Shown here: positions 6,724-14,211 of the stretch, piece by piece
Layout: each line of letters starts with the position of its first letter
How positions within the stretch are numbered: the first letter of the stretch is position 1
NCBI GenBank assembly: GCA_033763635.1
Contig: JANRKG010000498.1
Location: 1 to 23,826, forward strand
Source of the DNA: JANRKG01 sp033763635
GTDB lineage: Bacteria > Cyanobacteriota > Cyanobacteriia > GCF-001939115
Length of the DNA stretch: 23,826 nucleotides
Direction: 5' to 3'
Position numbers and translations under genes: made by a program
The notes under the pieces: generated by a model
The model's database searches: none
What the model was told of the DNA's origin: nothing
What the model saw: the letters and a program-made list of their open reading frames with translations, nothing else

Positions 6724-7920
6724 CTAACCTGGACTCAGGAGCAATAATTGTTGGCTCATCAAGCTGCGGACAGTCTCTAAGGGCAAATTCAGGGCTGCCA
6801 GAATATCTCGCACCGATCGCCGCTCACTCCCATTTCGATCGCACGCCTGAAGCACCTCAAATTCGGCTTCCGTGAGATTGACAATTTGATAGTCGTAATT
6901 AAATAGACACCGACTGGGCCAACCGTCCATACAGGGATTGCGTTCGGGAATTGCCGATAAAAGCGCCTCATCCTGTGACCAATCCGCCTTCGGTAACGGC
7001 TCCCGCCCCAAAAAGAATTCGTAGTGGGTGATGGTTTCCGGGTCCAGCAGTTCAATCAGGCGATACCGTTGGCGATCGGTCAACGAGCGACTTCTTTCTA
7101 TTAGATCGGGGGCTTTGGTCAGGAGGCGATCGAGTTGCCAAACGCGAGGATTCGAGAAGCCCAGGAATGACAAGCCAGAGGCATCAATCAATTCAAAAAG
7201 AGTCTGAATGTTGTAGTCAATTTCTTGAGGATGGACATACATATCCGCGAAGTTTTCATCCCGCTGATTTTCCAGCGACCAGCGTTCCTGTTCCCGCTTT
7301 ACGAGTCGGTTATTTTCAGGCAATGCCGAAAAGATTTGGCGACCTACCTTCACCCCATCCTGGTAATCCCCAACCTTGTCCTGTTGCAGGAGGGCGATCG
7401 CCTGCTGCATCAACTGAATTTCCCAGCGACCGAGTTCTGCATAGACAAAGATGTGCATGATGCCACCGAGGGCCAGCTTTGCAGCAAGCGACTGAATGCC
7501 CCGAATTGGGTCCGGCAGGTGATGTAAAACACCCACACAATTAATGAGATCAAATTCACCAGGAACCTGATGGGCATCGTAGAGGCTAAGGTGATGGAAC
7601 TCGACGCGATCGGCCCCCGATCGGCGGCACCGTTCCCGTGCCACTCCCAACGCGCCTGCACTCAAATCAATCCCTGTCACTTGAGCCTGGGGATTGAGGT
7701 GAACGAGATACTCGGTGCCGACCCCCGTTCCACAGCCTGCATCCAAAATTCGCACTGCCTCCGTGGGTGGCTTCTGCCCTGTACAAAAGTGATAAGCGGC
7801 CAACCAATTCCAGCGCCAGTTGTAGCCAGGAGGAGGACTATCTAACAGGGGTTCGGGGGGAAAGGGGTAGGTGTCGTAGAGTTTTGCAACGGCAGCACTG
7901 ACGGTTTGAGGGTCGGACAT
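6724..7920 (-). CDS. Class I SAM-dependent methyltransferase with C-terminal extension
   Basis: 398 aa. Motif I is ILDAGCGTG (residues 58-66), the acidic residue that binds the SAM ribose is in GIDLS (Asp85), and the motif IV region is DLINCVGVLHHLPDP (124-138): a complete class I Rossmann methyltransferase core over about 30-190. The N-terminal KLYDTYPFPPEPLL is shared with a group of cyanobacterial and proteobacterial methyltransferases. The C-terminal ~200 residues are not catalytic-core sequence. They end in a helical segment (EAEFEVLQACDRNG to the end) resembling a small winged-helix-like domain. The substrate cannot be told from sequence. It is co-oriented with the atp cluster 88 bp downstream and divergent from apcE. 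Confidence 0.88.
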   Translation of the reverse strand: MSDPQTVSAAVAKLYDTYPFPPEPLLDSPPPGYNWRWNWLAAYHFCTGQKPPTEAVRILDAGCGTGVGTEYLVHLNPQAQVTGIDLSAGALGVARERCRRSGADRVEFHHLSLYDAHQVPGEFDLINCVGVLHHLPDPIRGIQSLAAKLALGGIMHIFVYAELGRWEIQLMQQAIALLQQDKVGDYQDGVKVGRQIFSALPENNRLVKREQERWSLENQRDENFADMYVHPQEIDYNIQTLFELIDASGLSFLGFSNPRVWQLDRLLTKAPDLIERSRSLTDRQRYRLIELLDPETITHYEFFLGREPLPKADWSQDEALLSAIPERNPCMDGWPSRCLFNYDYQIVNLTEAEFEVLQACDRNGSERRSVRDILAALNLPLETVRSLMSQQLLLLSPG

Positions 7921-8330
7921 AAAAGTAGGTCGGGACTGAATGGTTTAAAACTTCATGAATAATAATGTGTCATGAATTCCCTGAATCATTGTCCCGGAAA
8001 TTAACCCTCTATCGCCCTTGGGAGGCATCAAGCCTAATACTTTGTCATTAATTTATTTACTTTTCTTAATATGTTTTTCAGCTTGAAATTCAACGTGAAT
8101 TCCTTGTCCCCCCGTAGATTCCACAGCGCTTATACATACTTCTTAATAAACAAACTGCGTTTGCCCAAAACGTTTTAATCTAAAGACTGAGTTCGTTAAT
8201 TTTAGGAATTCATTGTATTCGATGAGCATTCAGGGCTTTTCCATCGCTCAAGGGGGAAAACTTCTGGATGGTACCCACAGGTACTCCCGATTTAAGACAG
8301 AAATTCTGTACAAGGAGCTTTTGAAATCCG
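7921..8330. other. apcE leader / methyltransferase-apcE divergent intergenic region
   Basis: 410 bases without a gene. The middle (about 8040-8090) is AT-rich. AAGGAG at 8312-8317 is the only Shine-Dalgarno-like run before apcE, but its spacing (13 bases) is long. A palindromic GTA-N8-TAC lies at 8271-8284. TATACA at 8131-8136 is -10-like but has no correctly spaced -35. Promoters for both flanking genes must lie here, but I cannot place them confidently. Confidence 0.6.
8271..8284. promoter_or_regulatory. GTA-N8-TAC site, NtcA-like, before apcE
   Basis: GTACCCACAGGTAC fits the core consensus GTA-N8-TAC of the nitrogen regulator NtcA and ends 46 bases before the apcE ATG. No TAN3T -10 box is placed as in a classical NtcA-activated promoter. 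A match to the six fixed bases is expected by chance about once per 4 kb. Confidence 0.22.
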
Positions 8331-11300
8331 ATGACTGTTAGGGCAAGTGGTGGAAGCTCAGTTGCACGTCCGCAACTTTACCAGACTGTACCAGCCGCAA
8401 CGATTTCCCAGGCTGAACAGCAAGACCGTTTCCTGGAACGAGGGGAACTGAGTGAGTTGTCTAGCTTTTTCAGTTCTGGGCTGAAGCGTCTGGAAATTGC
8501 TGAAATACTTACGAAAAACTCTGAATTAATTGTCTCCCGCGCCGCAAACCGGATTTTCGTCGGTGGGTCGCCGATGGCCTTCCTGGAAAAACCCAAGGAA
8601 GAACCCGCGATGTCAATGGCGGGAACTCTCATGGATACAAAGGAATCCATGAAGTTGGGAACCGCAACCTATGTAGAAAGCCGGGGTGGTTTTCTGGAAG
8701 GGCTGCGATCGCTCTTCAGTGCGTCTGGTGGCGGGGCAACCCCGGTTAACTTCCGGCCCATCAACGTAGCGCGGTATGGTCCGTCCAACATGCAAAAATC
8801 CCTGCGGGACTTGAGTTGGTTCCTGCGGTACACAACCTACGCGATCGTGGCGGGCGACCCCAATATCATCGCCGTGAACACTCGTGGATTGCGGGAAATT
8901 ATTGAGAATGCTTGCTCCGGGGAAGCGACGATCGTTGCCCTTCAGGAAATGCGGCAAGCAGCCCTCAACTACTTCCGGCGCGACACGGATGCTTCGTCCA
9001 TCGTGGCTCAATACTTTGATGTATTGATCACCGAGTTCAAAGCTCCCACGCCTTCTGACAAAGTACGTCAGCGTCCCTCCTCTGATCTGCAAGGGTTACA
9101 ACTGCCCCAGATTTACTTTAACTCGGCAGAACGGCGACCCAAGTTCGTCATGAAGCCCGGTTTGTCGGCTCGTGAGAAGCAGGACGTGGTGAAGGCCGCC
9201 TATCGGCAGGTGTTTGAGCGGGATATCACCCGTGCCTACAGCCTCTCAATTTCTGACCTGGAATCCAAGGTGAAGAATAATGACATCTCCATGAAGGAGT
9301 TTATTCGTCGCCTTGCCAAGTCTCCCCTTTACCGCAAGAATTTCTTCGAACCCTACATCAACAGCCGCGCCCTGGAATTGGCCTTCCGCCACATTCTGGG
9401 TCGGGGTCCGAGCAGCCGAGAGGAAGTTCAGAAATACTTTGCGATCGTCTCCGCTGGAGGTCTCGCTGCCCTGGTGGATGCTCTGATCGATTCTCAGGAA
9501 TACGCAGATTACTTCGGGGAAGAAACCGTCCCCTATCTGCGTGGGTTGGGTCAGGAAGCGCAGGAGTGCCGGAACTGGGGGCCTCAACAAGACCTGTTCA
9601 AGTACAGTGCTCCCTTCCGCAAGGTGCCTCAATTTATCACTACCTTCGCGGATTACGATCGACCCCTGCCCGATCAGCATCCCTACGGGTCCGGGAACGA
9701 TCCGCTGGAAATTCAATTTGGGGCGATCTTCCCGAAAGAAACCCGTAACCCCAGCAGCCGTCCGGCTCCCTTTGGAAAAGATACCCGTCGGATTCTGATC
9801 AACCGGGGACCGGGGATCAACAACCAGTTAAGCAATCCCAATGCGCGGGGAGTTGCTCCTAGTTCCTTGGGGCCAAAAGTCTTCAAACTCGACCAACTCC
9901 CTAGCTTTACCAGTGTGTTGGGCGGTAAGCAGCGGTCTGGCTCCTCTGGCTCTACCAAGGGCATCAGCGTTAAGTTCTCAGAAAGCAGTACCCAGGCTGT
10001 GATTCGGGCTGCTTATCTGCAAGTCTTCGGGCGAGATGTCTACGAAGGTCAACGCCTAAAAGTCTCTGAAATCAAGCTGGAAAACGGCGAGATTACCATT
10101 CGGGAATTTGTGCGCCAGTTGGCGAAGTCGGATTTGTTCCGCAAGCTGTACTGGACTTCTCTGTATGTGACGAAGGCGATCGAATATATCCACCGTCGTC
10201 TGTTGGGTCGTCCCACTTACGGTCGGCAGGAAATCAACCGCTACTTTGATCTTGCGTCCAAGAAAGGCTTCTATGCCGTTGTGGATGCGATCATCGATAC
10301 GGAAGAGTACGGGCAAACCTTCGGAGAAGACACCGTTCCCTACGAGCGCTACCTGACTCCGGCGGGCCTGTCCCTGCGATCGGCTCGGTTGGGCAGCATT
10401 GCCGATAAGGGTGCTCGAATCGATCAGGAAACAACTCCTCGCTTTGTGGAACTGGGTCAAGTCAGCGACATGCGGACGGAACCCGATGTGCAGTTCCGCA
10501 TCAATCAAGGGGTCAACAAGCAACGGGAGCAAACCAAGATCTTCAAGCTCACGGAGCTGGAAGATAAGACAGCCCTCAAAGTTCTCATTAACGCTGCCTA
10601 TCGACAAATCTTTGAACGGGATGTGGCTCCCTATATTGTGGAGAACGAGTTCACAAGTCTGGAAAGCAAGCTTGGCAACGGTGAGATCAACTTGAAGGAG
10701 TTTATCGAAGCCCTGGGTGGTTCGAAGCTCTATATTAAGGAGTTCTACACCCCCTACCCGAATACGAAGGTGATTGAACTGGGAACCAAGCACTTCCTGG
10801 GTCGCGCACCGAAGGATCAAGTAGAAATCCGGAAGTATAACCAAATCCTGGCAACCCAGGGTCTAAAGGGCTTCATTGGGGCGATGGTCAACAGTGTCGA
10901 GTACGCTCAGGCATTTGGGGAAGACACTGTTCCCTACCGTCGCTTCCCGACCCTGCCCGCTGCGAACTTCCCCAACACCGAGAAACTGTACAACCAGTTG
11001 ACCAAGCAGAATAAGGATCTGGTTGTTCCCAGCTTCGAGCCTGTCAAGTCTCGGATGGACAATACCAAGATGCCTTTGCTGTCGAAGGCGATCTCAGACA
11101 TCCAGGCCCAAGCTCGCCAGATAGATATGAGCAAACCCCTATTCATTGAATTGGGACGCTCCTTTACCAATGGCGATGGTCAATCTGTAGAGGTTGGTGT
11201 CGGGACAACCCGCCGGAAACCTGCCCGGATTTACCGGATGAACCCCGGCATGACCCAGAACGAAATCGAACTGGTGATGAACGCCATCTACATTCAAGTG

Positions 11301-11741
11301 ATGGATGTGTTCAGCGGTCAAGTTCCCGCTCAGTTCCGCCGCTCCGACCTGGAGAGCAAGCTGCGGAATCGCGAAATCTCCGTTCGGGAGTTCGTGCGGA
11401 CCCTGGCTAGCTCCGACATTTACGTTCGTCGCTTCTACACCCCGTACCCCAACACCAAAGTGATTGAATTCCTGTTCCGTCACCTGTTGGGCCGTGCCCC
11501 CGCAACCCAGGCCGAAATCCGTCAGTACAATAAGTTGCTAGCTGATGGTGGGTTGAAAGCTGCGGTACAGGCGATCGTCGATAGCCCCGAATATGCCCGT
11601 TACTTCGGAGAGGATGTGGTGCCCTACAAGCGGTTCCCCACCTTACCCGCTGGGAACTACCTGGGCAGCATCAAGGCAGATACGGACCTGGTGAAACAAT
11701 CCTGGTCTGATCTATCTCCCTCCTACCTCACAGGTCGTTAA
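8331..11741 (+). CDS. apcE: Phycobilisome core-membrane linker L-CM
   Basis: Large multidomain protein that organises the allophycocyanin core, anchors the phycobilisome to the thylakoid and is a terminal energy emitter. At 1136 aa, the N-terminal phycobiliprotein-like domain (about 20-240) is interrupted by the PB-loop (about 75-145). It carries the chromophore cysteine Cys195 in ENACSGEAT, matching Cys190/196 of characterised homologues. Four linker repeats (Pfam PBS_linker_poly) follow, beginning near residues 278, 554, 747 and 978; each has an AAYRQVFERD-like start and a YFGEDTVPY-like end, joined by low-complexity arms. Four repeats are known from pentacylindrical cores; two and three go with bi- and tricylindrical ones. 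The start MTVRASGGSSVARPQLYQTV matches the family. A terminator follows directly and no apcABC genes adjoin. Confidence 0.98.
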   Translation: MTVRASGGSSVARPQLYQTVPAATISQAEQQDRFLERGELSELSSFFSSGLKRLEIAEILTKNSELIVSRAANRIFVGGSPMAFLEKPKEEPAMSMAGTLMDTKESMKLGTATYVESRGGFLEGLRSLFSASGGGATPVNFRPINVARYGPSNMQKSLRDLSWFLRYTTYAIVAGDPNIIAVNTRGLREIIENACSGEATIVALQEMRQAALNYFRRDTDASSIVAQYFDVLITEFKAPTPSDKVRQRPSSDLQGLQLPQIYFNSAERRPKFVMKPGLSAREKQDVVKAAYRQVFERDITRAYSLSISDLESKVKNNDISMKEFIRRLAKSPLYRKNFFEPYINSRALELAFRHILGRGPSSREEVQKYFAIVSAGGLAALVDALIDSQEYADYFGEETVPYLRGLGQEAQECRNWGPQQDLFKYSAPFRKVPQFITTFADYDRPLPDQHPYGSGNDPLEIQFGAIFPKETRNPSSRPAPFGKDTRRILINRGPGINNQLSNPNARGVAPSSLGPKVFKLDQLPSFTSVLGGKQRSGSSGSTKGISVKFSESSTQAVIRAAYLQVFGRDVYEGQRLKVSEIKLENGEITIREFVRQLAKSDLFRKLYWTSLYVTKAIEYIHRRLLGRPTYGRQEINRYFDLASKKGFYAVVDAIIDTEEYGQTFGEDTVPYERYLTPAGLSLRSARLGSIADKGARIDQETTPRFVELGQVSDMRTEPDVQFRINQGVNKQREQTKIFKLTELEDKTALKVLINAAYRQIFERDVAPYIVENEFTSLESKLGNGEINLKEFIEALGGSKLYIKEFYTPYPNTKVIELGTKHFLGRAPKDQVEIRKYNQILATQGLKGFIGAMVNSVEYAQAFGEDTVPYRRFPTLPAANFPNTEKLYNQLTKQNKDLVVPSFEPVKSRMDNTKMPLLSKAISDIQAQARQIDMSKPLFIELGRSFTNGDGQSVEVGVGTTRRKPARIYRMNPGMTQNEIELVMNAIYIQVMDVFSGQVPAQFRRSDLESKLRNREISVREFVRTLASSDIYVRRFYTPYPNTKVIEFLFRHLLGRAPATQAEIRQYNKLLADGGLKAAVQAIVDSPEYARYFGEDVVPYKRFPTLPAGNYLGSIKADTDLVKQSWSDLSPSYLTGR

Positions 11742-11772
11742 TTCCGTCATCGGATCTTTTTCTCCTTGAGTT

Positions 11773-11812
11773 AGCCTCTGACCTATTTAGGCCAGAGGCT
11801 TTTCTGTTTTTT
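11773..11812 (+). terminator. Intrinsic terminator of apcE
   Basis: AGCCTCTG (11773-11780) pairs with CAGAGGCT (11793-11800). After one mismatch an inner CCT/AGG closes a four-base loop. The stem is followed by TTTTCTGTTTTTT. It starts 31 bases past the apcE stop: a textbook Rho-independent terminator, making apcE monocistronic. Confidence 0.92.
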
Positions 11813-11913
11813 ATAGGAATTCACAGAGCAGTGTCATCCAAAATCTAAAATAACCAGTGCATTTGATTTACGATCGTTCTATTGAGCAACCTTAAGGTTA
11901 CGGGGACACAATC

Positions 11914-12564
11914 ATGTACGCAGTCATCTCACGGGAAAAAATCCGCCTACCTGCGGGAATGGTCGTCCGCATGTTGGGAACCTGGGAGGATTACTGCGCG
12001 CTGCGAGACAGTCGGGGAGACAGTTCGATTCCCCGCATCAAATATCGAAAGGGTGAAATTTTACTCATGAGTCCCCTACCTCGACATGGACGGGAAGCTA
12101 ACGTTTTGGCGGATATTGTCAAAATCCTTCTGGATCGTGAAAACCGCAACTACGAGGCATTTACGCCAATCACAATGGAATCCCCCCAAGAAGGGGGGAT
12201 TGAACCAGACTACTGCTTTTACATCGATCGTTGGCAGGAGGTCGTGGGGCGCGATCGGCTGGATTGGGAAACCGACCCACCGCCCGATCTGGTGATTGAA
12301 ATCGATGTGACCACTTACACGGCTGCGGAAGACTATTTTCCCTACAAAGTTCCAGAAGTTTGGTTATTTAAGAAATCAGGGTTGCAAATTTATACGCTAC
12401 AAGCTGAAGCTTATCAACTGCAAAACGTTAGCCGTTATTTCCCTGAAGTTGATCTCTCCCAACTCATTCAGCAGGTTCTTCAAGTCGCGACTGAACAAGG
12501 AACAGGGGCCGCTTTGCGGGAATTGCGTCAGTCTTTGAGCCAGAAAGGGGAACGGGGAGAGTAG
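11914..12564 (+). CDS. Uma2 family (DUF820) putative endonuclease
   Basis: 216 aa. The fold signature of the cyanobacterial-expanded Uma2/DUF820 family, a PD-(D/E)XK nuclease-like group, is present: GIEPDYCFYI (about 95-104, Asp99), PDLVIEIDV (124-132, Asp125/Glu129) and the C-terminal YKVPEVWLFKKSGLQIY (144-160). Cyanobacterial genomes carry many copies; activity and targets are mostly unproven, so nuclease function is family-based inference. The ATG at 11914 has no strong ribosome-binding site. The C-terminal 33 codons overlap the end of the convergent glycosyltransferase gene. No partner or restriction-modification gene is nearby. Confidence 0.85.
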   Translation: MYAVISREKIRLPAGMVVRMLGTWEDYCALRDSRGDSSIPRIKYRKGEILLMSPLPRHGREANVLADIVKILLDRENRNYEAFTPITMESPQEGGIEPDYCFYIDRWQEVVGRDRLDWETDPPPDLVIEIDVTTYTAAEDYFPYKVPEVWLFKKSGLQIYTLQAEAYQLQNVSRYFPEVDLSQLIQQVLQVATEQGTGAALRELRQSLSQKGERGE

Positions 12565-14203
12565 CGGGACGGAATTTGTCCTGTTTCCAGCCTTCATTCC
12601 AGGGATCTTGAAAGACAGGGATGAGGCGGGTCTGATACCGAGATTCAAACTGCTCACGAAAAACAGGCGGCAAATTAAATAGAAAGATGGTTTTAGCGTC
12701 TTCCGGTAAGCCCTTGATAGGAAATGAGGTGCCAACCGGAGGAAGCAACAGAAATTGGGTATCGGGTTTGAGCAGATAGCTGAGGGAAATCATGCTGGCA
12801 GGGTTATAGGCAAAGGCATCCACAATGATCAGGGGCCGATCGCTGCCATTCAGCAAATCCGCAACCTCATGGTAATTAGAACTCAATGCCTTGTTCCACC
12901 AGGTATTTGCCTGGGCATAGGCACCGCAAGATAACACGCCCAGCAGAATCAGCAGGGGGAAAACGAGGGTCGCAAACCGGGATTTCCAATGACGGGCTTC
13001 GGATAGATAGGTTGTGAGTAGATAAACAACCGTCAGTTGTAAGCCCACAAAACAGGGAATGAGATAGCGGGTGACGGTGAATCGCTGCCCTCCCCAGAGG
13101 AGATCGGGAAGCCCCAACGACAGAGCGGTGATGCCTGCAAAGGTGAGAATGAACCACTGAATTCGTCGAGGGGCAGTGCGACAGAGAACATAGACTGCAT
13201 ACCCCTGGAGAATTAGAACGGGAATTGCCAGAAAGTAGGCGATCGTCTCATAGAACTGAAAATTAAAATCAACCAAACTACGGCTGAAGTTAAAAATTGC
13301 AGACTGCACCGTGATAATCAACGGCAGTGGCAATGAAGTCCAGGCTGTTGTTGATCCCAGCACCATTTTCGATGTAACGATGAAGAATGCCCAGGGAATA
13401 AATGAAAAAGCGACTCCCAGCAACGTGATGCCACACAAAAAGGTGCGTTTCCCAATCCGTAAGGGCCATATAACCAGGCGAGTTTCTCCGTCAATGACAA
13501 GGGTGTAGAGAAAGTGCCCGATCGCAATCCACAATGAGAAAAGAGCGGTGTAAAACGAAACACTCATTGAGATTCCATAGAGAACCCAATTCCGCCCCGA
13601 AGGGAACCGAATTGCCCGGAGCAGGAACGCACTACTGGCAAGGGTTAGCACTGCCCAGACCCCATATTCCCGCGCTTCCTGTCCGTAGGCAAGATGGAAA
13701 GGGGACACGGAAAAAAGGGCGATCGCGACCCATCCACTGAGATGGGATTCAAACAGTTCAAGACACAACCAGTACAGGGCCGGAAACAGCAGAAGACTGA
13801 GCAGAGACGAAAAGCCCCGAATAATGGCGGGTGCTGTTCCCCATACCTGTGCCCAAAAACGCAGCAAAATATAGTATAGGGGAGGATGCTGAACGTCTTC
13901 TATTCCTAAACGAACCACCATGTCCCTTAGGGTCAGATTGGGGACAAATTGCTGATAGGCCAACAGGTCAGCAGGTTTTACAAGTCGATTTTGAAACAGG
14001 TCCTGGCTCAGGTACTTGCCCGGACGAGCCGTGATCGTCATGGAGGTGAATGCTTCGTCGTGCCAGTAGACTTTGCGATCGAGGTTGACAAATCGAAACA
14101 CCACCGCAAGGACTAAGAGCACGATGGCTATGAACCTGACTACCCGTATCTGCTTGAAACCTTGAGACTTTGAGTGCGTGCGAGGGGGGGTAGTAGTGTC
14201 CAT
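12464..14203 (-). CDS. GT39-like membrane glycosyltransferase
   Basis: 579 aa polytopic membrane protein of the ArnT/PMT-like GT-C superfamily. After one N-terminal helix (about 23-40) comes the first lumenal/periplasmic loop with YWHDEAFT (46-53), whose Asp-Glu pair is the usual acidic motif of lipid-phosphosugar-dependent transferases. VQHPPLYYILLRFW and GQEAREYG are further family hallmarks. About ten more hydrophobic segments follow, then a soluble C-terminal region (about 440-579). It probably transfers a sugar from a polyprenyl-phosphate donor to a surface glycan, lipid or protein; donor and acceptor are unknown. The ATG at 14203 is preceded by AGGTGA, which overlaps the stop of the DUF2079 gene (eight-base gap), so the two are likely cotranslated. 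The 3' end overlaps the convergent Uma2 gene by 101 bp. Confidence 0.85.
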   Translation of the reverse strand: MDTTTPPRTHSKSQGFKQIRVVRFIAIVLLVLAVVFRFVNLDRKVYWHDEAFTSMTITARPGKYLSQDLFQNRLVKPADLLAYQQFVPNLTLRDMVVRLGIEDVQHPPLYYILLRFWAQVWGTAPAIIRGFSSLLSLLLFPALYWLCLELFESHLSGWVAIALFSVSPFHLAYGQEAREYGVWAVLTLASSAFLLRAIRFPSGRNWVLYGISMSVSFYTALFSLWIAIGHFLYTLVIDGETRLVIWPLRIGKRTFLCGITLLGVAFSFIPWAFFIVTSKMVLGSTTAWTSLPLPLIITVQSAIFNFSRSLVDFNFQFYETIAYFLAIPVLILQGYAVYVLCRTAPRRIQWFILTFAGITALSLGLPDLLWGGQRFTVTRYLIPCFVGLQLTVVYLLTTYLSEARHWKSRFATLVFPLLILLGVLSCGAYAQANTWWNKALSSNYHEVADLLNGSDRPLIIVDAFAYNPASMISLSYLLKPDTQFLLLPPVGTSFPIKGLPEDAKTIFLFNLPPVFREQFESRYQTRLIPVFQDPWNEGWKQDKFRPATLPVPLSGSKTDAIPAKRPLFLVQSRLEEPAE

Positions 14204-14211
14204 CAATCAAT

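Noticed and set aside
8104..8136. TTGTCC ... TATACA as a promoter for apcE
   Set aside because: The spacer is 21 bases, outside the normal 16-18, and the -35 is a poor match.
10056..10844. 262-codon minus-strand frame inside apcE
   Set aside because: It lies fully within linker repeats on the opposite strand. Its sequence mirrors the repeat codons and is not independently plausible.
11914..12564. Uma2 gene as a defence or restriction system
   Set aside because: No methylase, toxin-antitoxin partner, recombinase or mobile element lies nearby; this family is abundant and scattered in cyanobacteria.
12397..12735. 112-codon minus-strand frame across the Uma2/GT39 junction
   Set aside because: It shares DNA with two better-supported genes in other frames and has no family signature.
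13534..14034. Several plus-strand frames opposite the GT39-like gene
   Set aside because: Low-complexity, Lys/Arg/Pro-rich shadows of hydrophobic helices read in reverse.
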